This document shows positions 1 through 5,024 of a DNA stretch of 5,234 nt, one piece after another. Position 1 is the first letter of the stretch, and each line of letters begins with the position of its first letter. Under the pieces are notes generated by a model. It did no database searches. It saw nothing but the letters and a program-made list of their open reading frames with translations, and was not told the DNA's origin. Source of the stretch: an uncultured bacterium (lineage in GTDB: Bacteria; Auribacterota; Tritonobacteria; UBA1439); the NCBI GenBank assembly GCA_937858775.1, contig CALLYX010000160.1, forward strand, positions 1-5,234. Reading direction: 5' to 3'. Both the position numbers and the translations under genes were made by a program.

Positions 1-1
1 G

Positions 2-109
2 ATCGCCGACGGCATCGCGTACATCTTGCGTCGCTTGGGCAAGGGCCCTCTCTGTGTGCGGGCGGTTGTCGAGGATACCCGACAACTCACCTTTGCCTCG
101 CTTCTATAA
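2..109 (+). CDS. Possible 3' end of an unidentified gene (partial)
   Basis: An open frame enters from the left edge and ends at TAA 107-109, giving 35 residues that begin IADGIAYILRRLGKG. Its codons mostly end in G or C in the first two thirds, like the confident genes here, and the peptide looks like an ordinary globular protein tail. The other forward frames are also open here, so the evidence is weak. A short inverted repeat, GTTGTCG at 65-71 with CGACAAC at 80-86, lies inside the frame and is not followed by a T run, so it is not a convincing terminator. No family is recognised. It could equally be non-coding leader of the next gene. Confidence 0.33.
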   Translation: MADGIAYILRRLGKGPLCVRAVVEDTRQLTFASLL

Positions 110-139
110 AAAACGGGGAAAGTCCTGCCATAATATTCC

Positions 140-169
140 TTGTGACGGCATGCTCCAATGTGCTAGCAT
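140..169 (+). promoter_or_regulatory. Candidate sigma70-type promoter for the first propeller gene
   Basis: A -35-like TTGTGA at 140-145 is separated by 18 bp from a -10-like TAGCAT at 164-169. The -10 is preceded by TGC, an extended -10 arrangement. Transcription would start near 176 and leave a leader of about 38 nt before the ATG at 214. Each hexamer matches consensus at four of six positions. A competing candidate is TGC-CATAAT at 126-134, which lacks a good -35. Confidence 0.33.
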
Positions 170-202
170 ACCGAGGCGGGCGCACGGCACCCGCCCGCCT
201 GC

Positions 203-209
203 AAGGAGG
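203..209 (+). promoter_or_regulatory. Ribosome binding site that sets the start at 214
   Basis: AAGGAGG lies 4 nt before ATG 214. It selects this start over the in-frame upstream GTG at 142, because translation from 214 begins directly with a signal peptide whereas the longer form would bury it behind 24 unrelated residues. Confidence 0.8.
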
Positions 210-213
210 CCAC

Positions 214-1758
214 ATGAAAACCGCGGTTGCCGTCCTCGCACTGCTCGCCTTTGTGCTCCCTCTCAACGCCCAGCTCGCCGACACACCGTGGCCGATGTTC
301 CGGCGCGATCTCCGGCACACGGGGTTGGGCGGCTACGCGATCCCGTCCCGCGTGGAACTCGCCTGGAGCTACGAGACCGCGAGCGCCGTTTACTCCTCGC
401 CCGCCATCGGCCCGGACGGCGGCGTCTACGTGGGGTCGGGTGACTACCAGAAGGTCGGCGCTTACGACAACCAGATCTACGCCCTGACCTCCGAGGGCGC
501 CCTCAAGTGGAGCTACCTCACGAGAAGCAACATCAAGTCCTCCCCCGCGGTGGCGGCGGACGGCAAGGTCTACGTCGGCTCGGACGACAACCGTCTCTAT
601 GCCTTCGGCACGGAGGGCTCTCTCGCGTGGAGCTACGAGACGGGAGATAACGTGCGATCGTCGCCCGCCATCGGCCCGGACGGCACGGTATACTTCGGCT
701 CAACGGACAACACTTTCTACGCGCTCAAGTCGGATGGATCGCCGGCGTGGTCGCACACAATTTCCGAGGCCATCTACTGCTCGCCCGCCGTCTCGACCAG
801 CGACGGGAGGGTGTTCGTCGGCAACCACAACTGGATCTTCTTCGCCTTCAAGCCGGCCGGCGGCGTCTCGTGGTCCTACGAGTCCACGCATTTCGCCACA
901 TACTCCTCGCCAGCCATAGACGAGGACGGCACCGTGTACGTGGGCGACAACGGCGACGGCGACGCCCCCGGCACCTTCGGCCGCGTCCGCGCGTTCAGCT
1001 CAGAGGGGGCGTTCCTCTGGTCTTACGAGACGGCGCGTCTCGTGTTGTCCTCGCCGGCGGTATCCGACAACGGCCGGGTGTACGTGGGCTCGTGCGACAA
1101 CCGGCTCTACGCATTCGAGAGCGGCGGGGCGCTCGATTGGAGCTTCGTCACCGGCAACCAGGTCATCTCGTCCCCGGCGCTGGGGGGGCACGACGGGGCC
1201 ATCTGCGTCGGCTCTGCGGACAACAACCTCTACGCGTTCCTCTCCTCGGGGTCCCTCCTCTGGAGTTACCGCACGAATCCCACTCTCTCCTCTCCCGCCA
1301 TCGGGAGCGACGGCAGAATCTTCGTCGGCTCGTACGACAACAGGGTCTACTGCCTGAGGGAGGCACCGACCCCCACCCCGACGCCGCCGATAGATCTCAC
1401 GGCGGACAAGGCGGAGTACGGGACGACGGGCTCGATCTCCGTGACCGCGGACGTCTGGCCGCTCACGGTCCCGTGCTACCCGTTCGTCCGCATCCAGATG
1501 GCGGACGGCTCGACGCTCTACTACCAGCGGGGCATGGGGTTCACGGCCTCGCCCGTGCCGTACCTCGGCTTCGCGGCGGGGACCGTCATGACGGCGGAGC
1601 CCATCATGGGATACCCCGCGCTCTCGGCGAACTTCTCCGGCATACCGACGGGCGCCTACGCCCTCGAGGGCGGCGCGGTGGATATGACGCGGACCATCTC
1701 CGCCTCGAACCTCTTCTACTTCGGCGGGGTGGACAGGGAGGAAGTGACGGTAAAATAG
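214..1758 (+). CDS. Secreted PQQ-like eight-bladed beta-propeller protein with C-terminal beta-rich domain
   Basis: The product has 514 residues. Residues 1-19 form a signal peptide (Lys2, a hydrophobic core rich in Ala/Leu/Val, likely cleavage after Asn-Ala before Gln20), so the protein is exported. The mature N-terminus carries the motif PWPMFRRDLRHTG common at the start of PQQ-like repeat proteins. About eight repeats follow to residue ~383, each near SSPAIGxDGxVYVGSxDNxLYAF followed by WSY. The first WSY probably closes the last blade. Blade 5 has an acidic Gly/Asp insertion (GDNGDGDAPG). A Thr/Pro linker (residues 384-392) leads to a domain of about 122 residues ending in TVK, also present in the next two paralogues. 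PQQ-like propellers are usually binding or scaffold modules; nothing here shows PQQ binding or catalysis. A surface or periplasmic binding role is inferred, and the ligand is unknown. Confidence 0.9.
   Translation: MKTAVAVLALLAFVLPLNAQLADTPWPMFRRDLRHTGLGGYAIPSRVELAWSYETASAVYSSPAIGPDGGVYVGSGDYQKVGAYDNQIYALTSEGALKWSYLTRSNIKSSPAVAADGKVYVGSDDNRLYAFGTEGSLAWSYETGDNVRSSPAIGPDGTVYFGSTDNTFYALKSDGSPAWSHTISEAIYCSPAVSTSDGRVFVGNHNWIFFAFKPAGGVSWSYESTHFATYSSPAIDEDGTVYVGDNGDGDAPGTFGRVRAFSSEGAFLWSYETARLVLSSPAVSDNGRVYVGSCDNRLYAFESGGALDWSFVTGNQVISSPALGGHDGAICVGSADNNLYAFLSSGSLLWSYRTNPTLSSPAIGSDGRIFVGSYDNRVYCLREAPTPTPTPPIDLTADKAEYGTTGSISVTADVWPLTVPCYPFVRIQMADGSTLYYQRGMGFTASPVPYLGFAAGTVMTAEPIMGYPALSANFSGIPTGAYALEGGAVDMTRTISASNLFYFGGVDREEVTVK
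268..318 (+). repeat. 51-bp identical N-terminal segment, copy 1 (copy 2 at 1975-2025)
   Basis: Positions 268-318 match 1975-2025 without a difference. The match starts at the signal-peptide cleavage region and covers the LADTPWPMFRRDLRH motif. It continues to about 338 with only two further differences. The signal peptides just before and the propeller just after are much less alike, so this conserved patch marks one edge of the mosaic between the two paralogues. Confidence 0.9.
397..420 (+). repeat. 24-bp intragenic direct repeat (second copy at 661-684)
   Basis: The DNA encoding SPAIGPDG in blade 1 (397-420) is identical to that in blade 3 (661-684), 264 bp apart. Identity at silent positions suggests that blades exchange or duplicate as DNA, beyond what protein-level selection requires. 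Confidence 0.75.
1369..1758 (+). repeat. 390-bp C-terminal module repeat, copy 1
   Basis: This segment covers the Thr/Pro linker, the C-terminal domain and the stop codon. It aligns without gaps to 3061-3450. I count no differences from 1369 to 1643, then eight substitutions to the stop (first at 1644). Four of the substitutions change an amino acid. A diverged third copy of its last part lies at about 5025-5147. Confidence 0.92.
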
Positions 1759-1917
1759 TTGCAGGCGTTGCATGCAACCTCCAGCGGCGGAGCGCGTTAG
1801 ACGGTTATTCTCACCCCAGCGAGAATATTCGCGCAACAGCTTGCGGTAGTTGTTGTTACATACAACGTCTGCGATGCGGCCCGCGATCCGGGGCCGTTGC
1901 GGAAAGGGGGTATCCGC
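1759..1917 (+). other. Intergenic region between the two propeller genes
   Basis: There is no gene in these 159 bp. Visible structures are a 12-bp palindrome GTTGCATGCAAC at 1767-1778, a 7-bp stem TATTCTC (1806-1812) with GAGAATA (1821-1827) around an 8-nt loop, and a small stem GTTGT/ACAAC at 1852-1866. None is followed by a T run, so no intrinsic terminator is apparent. I see no promoter with good hexamers and spacing, so the downstream copy may have been co-transcribed with the first. Confidence 0.6.
1901..1910 (+). promoter_or_regulatory. Ribosome binding site that sets the GTG start at 1918
   Basis: The purine run GGAAAGGGGG ends 7 nt before GTG 1918. Starting there gives a clean signal peptide (MKRIATFVVFVLLSSSPVFA). 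The in-frame TTG at 1897 would lie before this site and add seven residues with no purpose. Confidence 0.7.
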
Positions 1918-1974
1918 GTGAAGCGAATCGCAACTTTCGTCGTTTTCGTCCTGCTCTCCTCGTCGCCGGTCTTC

Positions 1975-2025
1975 GCCCAGCTCGCCGACACACCGTGGCC
2001 GATGTTCCGGCGCGATCTCCGGCAC
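1975..2025 (+). repeat. 51-bp identical N-terminal segment, copy 2
   Basis: This is the partner of 268-318, with no differences, at the start of the mature second propeller protein. Confidence 0.9.
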
Positions 2026-2817
2026 TCAGGGTTGGGCGGCTACGCAGGCCCTTCGCGGCCGTTCCTGACGTGGAGTTACAGAGGGGGGGAGGCGATCTAC
2101 GCGTCCCCGTCCATCGGCTTCGGGGGGAGGGTCGTTGCGGCCTTCGAAGCACCGTTGGGAAAACCCGCGACGATCTGCACCTTCTTCCCCGACGGTTTCC
2201 TGGAGTGGAGCTACGCAACGGGCTCGAGGTGGCACCGTTCTTCACCGGCCGTCAGCCGCGACGGAGATATCGTCATCGGGACGAGCGACTTCAAGGTGCT
2301 GGCCATCAAATCGGACGGCACGCTCAGATGGACGTACCGCACGGGATCGAACGTCAACTCCTCGCCCGTCATCGGGAACAACGGGAGGGTGTACGTGGGC
2401 TCCTCCGACAATAGGATCTACGCCCTCGACTCCACCGGCGCCCTGGCGTGGTCCTACGAGACAGGCGGCCCGGTGGAGAGTTCCCCATTGCTCGGAAACG
2501 ATGGGACGGTGTACGTCGGTTCCAACGACAACAATATCTACGCCATCAGGTCGAACGGTACACGCTACTGGACCTTCCGGACCGGGGATGACGTCTATTC
2601 GTCGCCCGCGCTCGGCTTCAACACCGTCTACGCGGGCTCCAACGACGGCAGGGTCTACGCGCTCCATTGGACCGGCCTGATGAGATGGACCTACCTCACT
2701 GGCCCGGGCGGCGCGGTGTACGTTCACTCCTCGCCGGCGCTCGGCGGGGACGAGACGGTGTACACCGGCTCGAGCCCCGGGCGGTTCTACGCACTCTACT
2801 CGAACGGTTCCCTGCGG

Positions 2818-2820
2818 TAG
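2818..2820 (+). other. In-frame TAG replacing a conserved Trp codon
   Basis: The frame before and after this codon is the same, and both sides continue the propeller repeat without loss of residues. All preceding blades of this gene, and seven of the eight in the upstream paralogue, place Trp here. A G to A change at 2819 would convert TGG to TAG. TAG also terminates both propeller frames and the hicB frame, which argues against TAG being a sense codon in this organism. Confidence 0.9.
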
Positions 2821-3060
2821 AGCTTCGGGATGGGGAATCGCGGCTATCCATCCCCGGCCATCGGGAGCGACGGCGTCGTCTACACCGGCTCGTGGGATTG
2901 CAATATCTACGCCTTCAGCCCGGGCGGCTCCCTCGCCTGGTCGTACAAGACCGCAGAGCCGCTATACTCGTCGCCCGCCATCGGCCGCGGCGGGCGACTC
3001 TACGTGGGATCGAACGACGGTACGCTGCTTTGCATCGGCCCGACGCCGACGCCCGCGGCG

Positions 3061-3450
3061 ACCCCCACCCCGACGCCGCCGATAGATCTCACGGCGGACA
3101 AGGCGGAGTACGGGACGACGGGCTCGATCTCCGTGACCGCGGACGTCTGGCCGCTCACGGTCCCGTGCTACCCGTTCGTCCGCATCCAGATGGCGGACGG
3201 CTCGACGCTCTACTACCAGCGGGGCATGGGGTTCACGGCCTCGCCCGTGCCGTACCTCGGCTTCGCGGCGGGGACCGTCATGACGGCGGAGCCCATCATG
3301 GGATACCCCGCGCTCTCGGCGAACTTCTCCGGCATTCCGACGGGCGCCTACGTCCTCGAGGGCGGCGCGGTGGATATGACGCGGACCACCTCCGCCTCGA
3401 ACCTCTTCTACTTCGGCACGGTGGACCGGGAGGAAGTGACGGTCAGATAG
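3061..3450 (+). repeat. 390-bp C-terminal module repeat, copy 2
   Basis: This is the partner of 1369-1758. The eight differences all fall in its last ~115 bp (first at 3336). The encoded domains differ at four residues: Ala/Val, Ile/Thr, Gly/Thr and Lys/Arg. The longer linker of this gene lies just upstream of the repeat edge, so the boundary falls inside the Thr/Pro-coding tract. Confidence 0.92.
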
Positions 3451-3540
3451 TACGCAGAATCCACCGATGCGGGACAGGCCCAATCCCGCCCAGCAAGGAA
3501 TGGACCGAAGGCCCGTAGCGCAGTATCAAAAACAGGGGCA

Positions 3541-3610
3541 GTCATCGCGGGGGGCGCAGCGACGAAGCAATACCGGGGCGCGGCATCGAGAGCGCTTCGC
3601 TCCGCTAGCC
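3541..3610. repeat. Degenerate copy of a dispersed palindromic intergenic repeat
   Basis: The left arm (3541-3572) contains GCAGCGACGAAGCAAT and resembles, with about five mismatches, the repeat family seen between genes of many unrelated bacteria (core GAGCGAAGCGACGAAGCAAT, preceded by GTCATTGCGAG). The right arm (3588-3610, GAGAGCGCTTCGCTCCGCT) resembles the inverted partner. CGAAGC at 3563-3568 pairs with GCTTCG at 3594-3599. The family identification rests on memory of that motif. Its function is not established. Confidence 0.5.
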
Positions 3611-3696
3611 GTATTATAATCTTGCAATCAGCCGGACCCCAAATACACGACCGTGCGGACTATGGCCCTCTCCCCCAGCCCGTGGCCGGAGTATGG

Positions 3697-3725
3697 TTGT
3701 TATTCGCCTCGCCCCGTGCTATCAT
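3697..3725 (+). promoter_or_regulatory. Likely sigma70 promoter of the hicB-hicA operon
   Basis: A -35 TTGTTA (3697-3702) and a -10 TATCAT (3720-3725) are separated by exactly 17 bp. They match consensus at four and five of six positions. Transcription would begin near 3732, leaving a leader of about 37 nt. A short palindrome ATCTT-C-AAGAT at 3760-3770 overlaps the start codon. It could be part of an autoregulatory site, as is usual for antitoxins, but it is too short to claim. Confidence 0.55.
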
Positions 3726-3753
3726 ATCAACAGGGTGCGGAGTGTATCTCGAT

Positions 3754-3760
3754 GGGAGGA
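3754..3760 (+). promoter_or_regulatory. Ribosome binding site that sets the hicB start at 3769
   Basis: GGGAGGA ends 8 nt before ATG 3769. The frame is open upstream to 3622, but those codons overlap the promoter and encode nothing resembling the family. Confidence 0.75.
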
Positions 3761-3768
3761 TCTTCAAG

Positions 3769-4083
3769 ATGGTCCGCAGGGCTAAAGCAGCGTGCAGAGT
3801 GAAGACGGAGTTGTCGGTTATGATCATCAAGGAAGGGAAGTACTTCATCGCCTATACCCCCGCCCTCGATTTCTCCACCTGTGGCAAGACCGTGGAGGAG
3901 GCCCAGCGGATGTTCGCTGAAGGGGTGAATATCTTCCTTGCCGAGTGCGTGAAGATGGGGACACTGCAGGACGTCCTCGCCGACTGCGGCTGGACCAGGT
4001 CCTCCACCCGGAGCTCCCAGCTCGTTCCGCCGGAGGTCATCACCCGCACCCGGCAGGAAGTCAGAATCCCATGCCCGGCCTAG
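3769..4083 (+). CDS. hicB: HicB-family antitoxin
   Basis: The product has 104 residues. Residues 15-60 match the HicB antitoxin fold: a strand (ELSVMIIKEG), YFIAYTPALDFSTCGKTVEEA, then a helix (QRMFAEGVNIFLAEC). A tail with GW at 74-75 and PPEVI at 87-91 is typical of short HicB-like proteins. In this family the protein binds and blocks the HicA RNase and usually represses its own operon. No clear DNA-binding helix-turn-helix or ribbon-helix-helix domain is visible, so autorepression, if present, must use another surface. The gene overlaps the downstream toxin by 13 nt, which fits translational coupling and joint expression. A second in-frame ATG at residue 18 lacks a comparable ribosome binding site. 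Identification is by motif recognition only. Confidence 0.82.
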   Translation: MVRRAKAACRVKTELSVMIIKEGKYFIAYTPALDFSTCGKTVEEAQRMFAEGVNIFLAECVKMGTLQDVLADCGWTRSSTRSSQLVPPEVITRTRQEVRIPCPA

Positions 4084-4301
4084 GGACGGTCTCCTTCGGC
4101 AGATTCGAGAAATTCCTCCTCCACATCGGCTGCGTGTTCGATCGGCAGAAGGGCGACCACCGGATCTACAAGCGCGCCGACCTGAAGCGGCCCCTCGTGG
4201 TCCCGTTCAAGAATCCTCTCCCGGCTTTCATCGTGCGGAACAACCTCCGCACGCTCGGTATGACCACCGGCCAGTTCCTCGATATCCTGAAGCGAATCTG
4301 A
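4071..4301 (+). CDS. hicA: HicA-family mRNA interferase toxin
   Basis: The product has 76 residues, a normal length for HicA/YcfA proteins. The family pattern is visible: an N-terminal helix with LLHIGCVFDRQKGDHRIYKR, followed by PLVVPFKNPLP and a C-terminal helix ending in GQFLDILKRI. His30, in the Gly-Asp-His context, occupies the position of the catalytic histidine; many relatives have Gly-Ser-His, so the Asp is a small variation. HicA proteins have a double-stranded-RNA-binding-like fold and cleave mRNA when free of HicB. The ATG at 4071 overlaps the end of hicB and is preceded by AGGAAG (4055-4060), 10 nt away. The gene appears intact, so the pair may be functional. Confidence 0.85.
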   Translation: MPGLGTVSFGRFEKFLLHIGCVFDRQKGDHRIYKRADLKRPLVVPFKNPLPAFIVRNNLRTLGMTTGQFLDILKRI

Positions 4302-4477
4302 TCGCCGCTCCCCTCGTCCAAATCCCCCTCTCTCCCCCATTCGGTGCGGCAGTCCAGGCCCCTCTCTCATGCCTCCTACGCCCCCGGGAGGATGCTCCTC
4401 CCGGCCGCCTCGGGCCGGCATACCTCCAGCGGACTGGAAGCGGAGAGCGTACGGAGCGGGTTCCCCTACCCACCCCC
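4302..4477 (+). other. Non-coding spacer with a GC-rich hairpin (4384-4404)
   Basis: I see no gene here. The first part is pyrimidine-rich on the + strand (blocks of CCCCTC and CTCTC). A perfect 8-bp stem CCGGGAGG (4384-4391) with CCTCCCGG (4397-4404) surrounds a 5-nt loop, 82 nt after the hicA stop. No T run follows on either strand, so it is at best a weak end for the hicBA transcript. Open frames crossing here have no ribosome binding site or family resemblance. Confidence 0.5.
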
Positions 4478-4523
4478 TAAAAGAAGGACCCCCGCACCGC
4501 CTCTCGGCGATGCGGGGGCCTTC
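4478..4523 (-). terminator. Intrinsic terminator for - strand transcription
   Basis: TGCGGGGG (4511-4518) pairs with CCCCCGCA (4489-4496). An inner CGCC/GGCG stem (4498-4501 with 4506-4509) surrounds a 4-nt loop, and the outer flank pairs partly. Read on the - strand, the stem is followed by CCTTCTTTTA, a U-rich tail. Read on the + strand the following bases are not T-rich, so the direction is clear. It lies 26 nt beyond the stop of the - strand gene remnant ending at 4550, which it would serve. Confidence 0.72.
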
Positions 4524-4549
4524 CGGAGCAGCCGAGGATCATGCCGTGA

Positions 4550-4643
4550 TTACGCAGGCGGTAAGAACGGCGGCGTGGGCGGATTTCCGGTGTGCGCGAT
4601 CAGGCACTTCACGTTCGCCGCGACGTAGTAGTTGAACCCGGCC
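4550..4643 (-). pseudogene. 3' remnant of an unidentified - strand gene, cut by the IS element
   Basis: About 30 residues, beginning AGFNYYVAANVKCLIAH and ending in a Pro-rich tail PPTPPFLPPA, lead to TAA at 4552-4550. Codons in the first half mostly end in G or C, and an intrinsic terminator follows on the same strand, both signs of a genuine gene end. Upstream the frame runs into the apparent IS terminus at 4644 and then meets the transposase stop, so the body of the gene is absent. No family is recognised. A resemblance to the beta-rich C-terminal tails of the propeller proteins cannot be shown at this length. Confidence 0.5.
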
Positions 4644-4657
4644 TGACCTTCCCCCGT

Positions 4658-5023
4658 TTATTGTACCAATCCCAATTGGAGTAACTGCTGGTTGCCAGTC
4701 CTCCCCCCCACCCCCCCGGGGGTGGGGGCGCTTGACGGATCACTGGCTATGAATTCTTCAGGCATCATGTACTCCAGCGAGCTGTGCGGACGTGCCGTGT
4801 TGTACTCCACACGCCGCTCCTCCACGGTCTCCCGGCCCTGCTCCAGCGTCATGAACCAGTGCCCGTTCAGGCACTCGTCCCTGAACCGGCCGTTGAAGCT
4901 CTCGATGTACGCGTTCTCCACCGGTTTCCCCGGCGTGATGAACGCAAGCTTCACTCCCCGCCGGCACGCCCAGGCGTCCAGGGCCTTCCAGATGAACTCC
5001 GGGCCGTTGTCGATGACGATGAT
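4658..5023 (-). pseudogene. IS3-family transposase (OrfB) C-terminal fragment
   Basis: On the - strand the frame is open from 5023 (after an in-frame TAG at 5026-5024 formed at the junction) to TAA 4660-4658, about 121 residues. It reads IIVIDNGPEF, then ITPGKPVENAYIESFNGRFRDECLN and YNTARPHSSLEYMMPEEF, the signature of the retroviral-type integrase core of IS3 elements. The Asp of DNGPEF (codon 5011-5009) and the Glu of IESFNG (codon 4903-4901) are 35 residues apart, the D-35-E spacing of this family. The first catalytic Asp and the helix-turn-helix portion are missing, so it cannot transpose. The last ~20 residues (from PTPGGVGGRTG) are encoded by the C/G-tract hairpin and the element's end. 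A GTG at 4954 could serve as a start but probably is not one. Confidence 0.88.
4705..4728. repeat. C/G-tract inverted repeat inside the IS remnant
   Basis: CCCCCACCCCC (4705-4715) is the exact complement of GGGGGTGGGGG (4718-4728), with two C between. Either strand could form a very stable hairpin, and the G runs could form a quadruplex. It lies within the 3' end of the transposase frame and encodes the Gly-rich tail. Confidence 0.75.
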
Positions 5024-5024
5024 C

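Larger units (their letters stand above)
1918..3450 (+). pseudogene. Second secreted PQQ-like propeller protein, interrupted by an in-frame amber codon
   Basis: Read through the TAG at 2818-2820, this frame gives 510 residues with the same architecture as the preceding gene. It has a signal peptide (residues 1-20, Val-Phe-Ala before Gln21), the PWPMFRRDLRH motif, eight propeller repeats, a longer Thr/Pro/Ala linker (about 374-388) and the shared C-terminal domain (389-510). The stop is codon 301, at the end of blade 6, where the repeat always has Trp (NGSLR-stop-SF against GSLAWSY elsewhere). A single TGG to TAG change explains it, and there is no frameshift. As it stands the product would be an exported 300-residue fragment of about six blades, without the C-terminal domain. 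An ATG at 2830 follows, but it has no signal peptide and would start mid-blade. Blade 1 is atypical, with an APLGKPATICTFF insertion. Sequencing error or natural suppression is possible; an ordinary nonsense mutation is the simplest reading. Confidence 0.85.
3451..3768 (+). other. Intergenic region upstream of the toxin-antitoxin operon
   Basis: There is no credible gene here. A weak stem GCGGGA (3469-3474) with TCCCGC (3484-3489) follows the propeller pseudogene but has no T run, so it is at best a poor terminator. The middle holds a dispersed-repeat remnant (3541-3610), and the right part holds the operon promoter. A lone TATAAT at 3615-3620 has no suitable -35. Confidence 0.6.
4644..5023 (-). 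mobile_element. Remnant of an IS3-family insertion sequence
   Basis: The left edge starts TGACCTTCCCCCG at 4644, which has the TGA...CCCC look of IS3-family terminal inverted repeats. It lies just outside the transposase stop, as expected. The element keeps the C-terminal part of its transposase and stops abruptly near 5024, where unrelated + strand coding sequence begins. The opposite terminus, the orfA part and a target duplication are not in the window, so this is a broken, non-autonomous copy. Confidence 0.7.

Noticed and set aside
142..213. Upstream GTG start of the first propeller gene, adding 24 residues
   Set aside because: It has no ribosome binding site, it overlaps the probable promoter, and it would place a signal peptide internally. 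AAGGAGG before ATG 214 decides the start.
397..1350. Regularly spaced similar sequences resembling a repeat array such as CRISPR
   Set aside because: The periodicity is that of propeller blades in an open reading frame. The repeats vary, and no constant repeat with unique spacers exists anywhere in the window.
1000..2025. Long - strand open frame (341 residues)
   Set aside because: It is antisense to the propeller gene and intergenic region, and its composition is the complement of the repeat codons. A similar antisense frame recurs over the second copy, as expected for a shadow.
747..2414. Long + strand open frame running across the two propeller genes
   Set aside because: It is the Arg/Leu-rich out-of-frame reading of GC-rich repeat DNA. 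It crosses the stop of the first gene and the start of the second and has no ribosome binding site or domain.
2818..2820. Organism-wide recoding of TAG as a sense codon
   Set aside because: TAG is the natural end of the first propeller gene (1756-1758), of the second (3448-3450) and of hicB (4081-4083). Readthrough there would produce unrelated extensions.
2830..3450. Separate gene restarting at ATG 2830 after the amber codon
   Set aside because: It starts in the middle of a blade, has no signal peptide, and continues exactly the frame and repeat register of the upstream part.
3469..3489. Terminator after the second propeller gene
   Set aside because: There are only six base pairs with a 9-nt loop and no T run on either strand.
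4344..4635. Overlapping + strand frames after hicA
   Set aside because: They have no ribosome binding site or family resemblance, and they run through a clear - strand terminator and the antisense of a better-supported gene tail.
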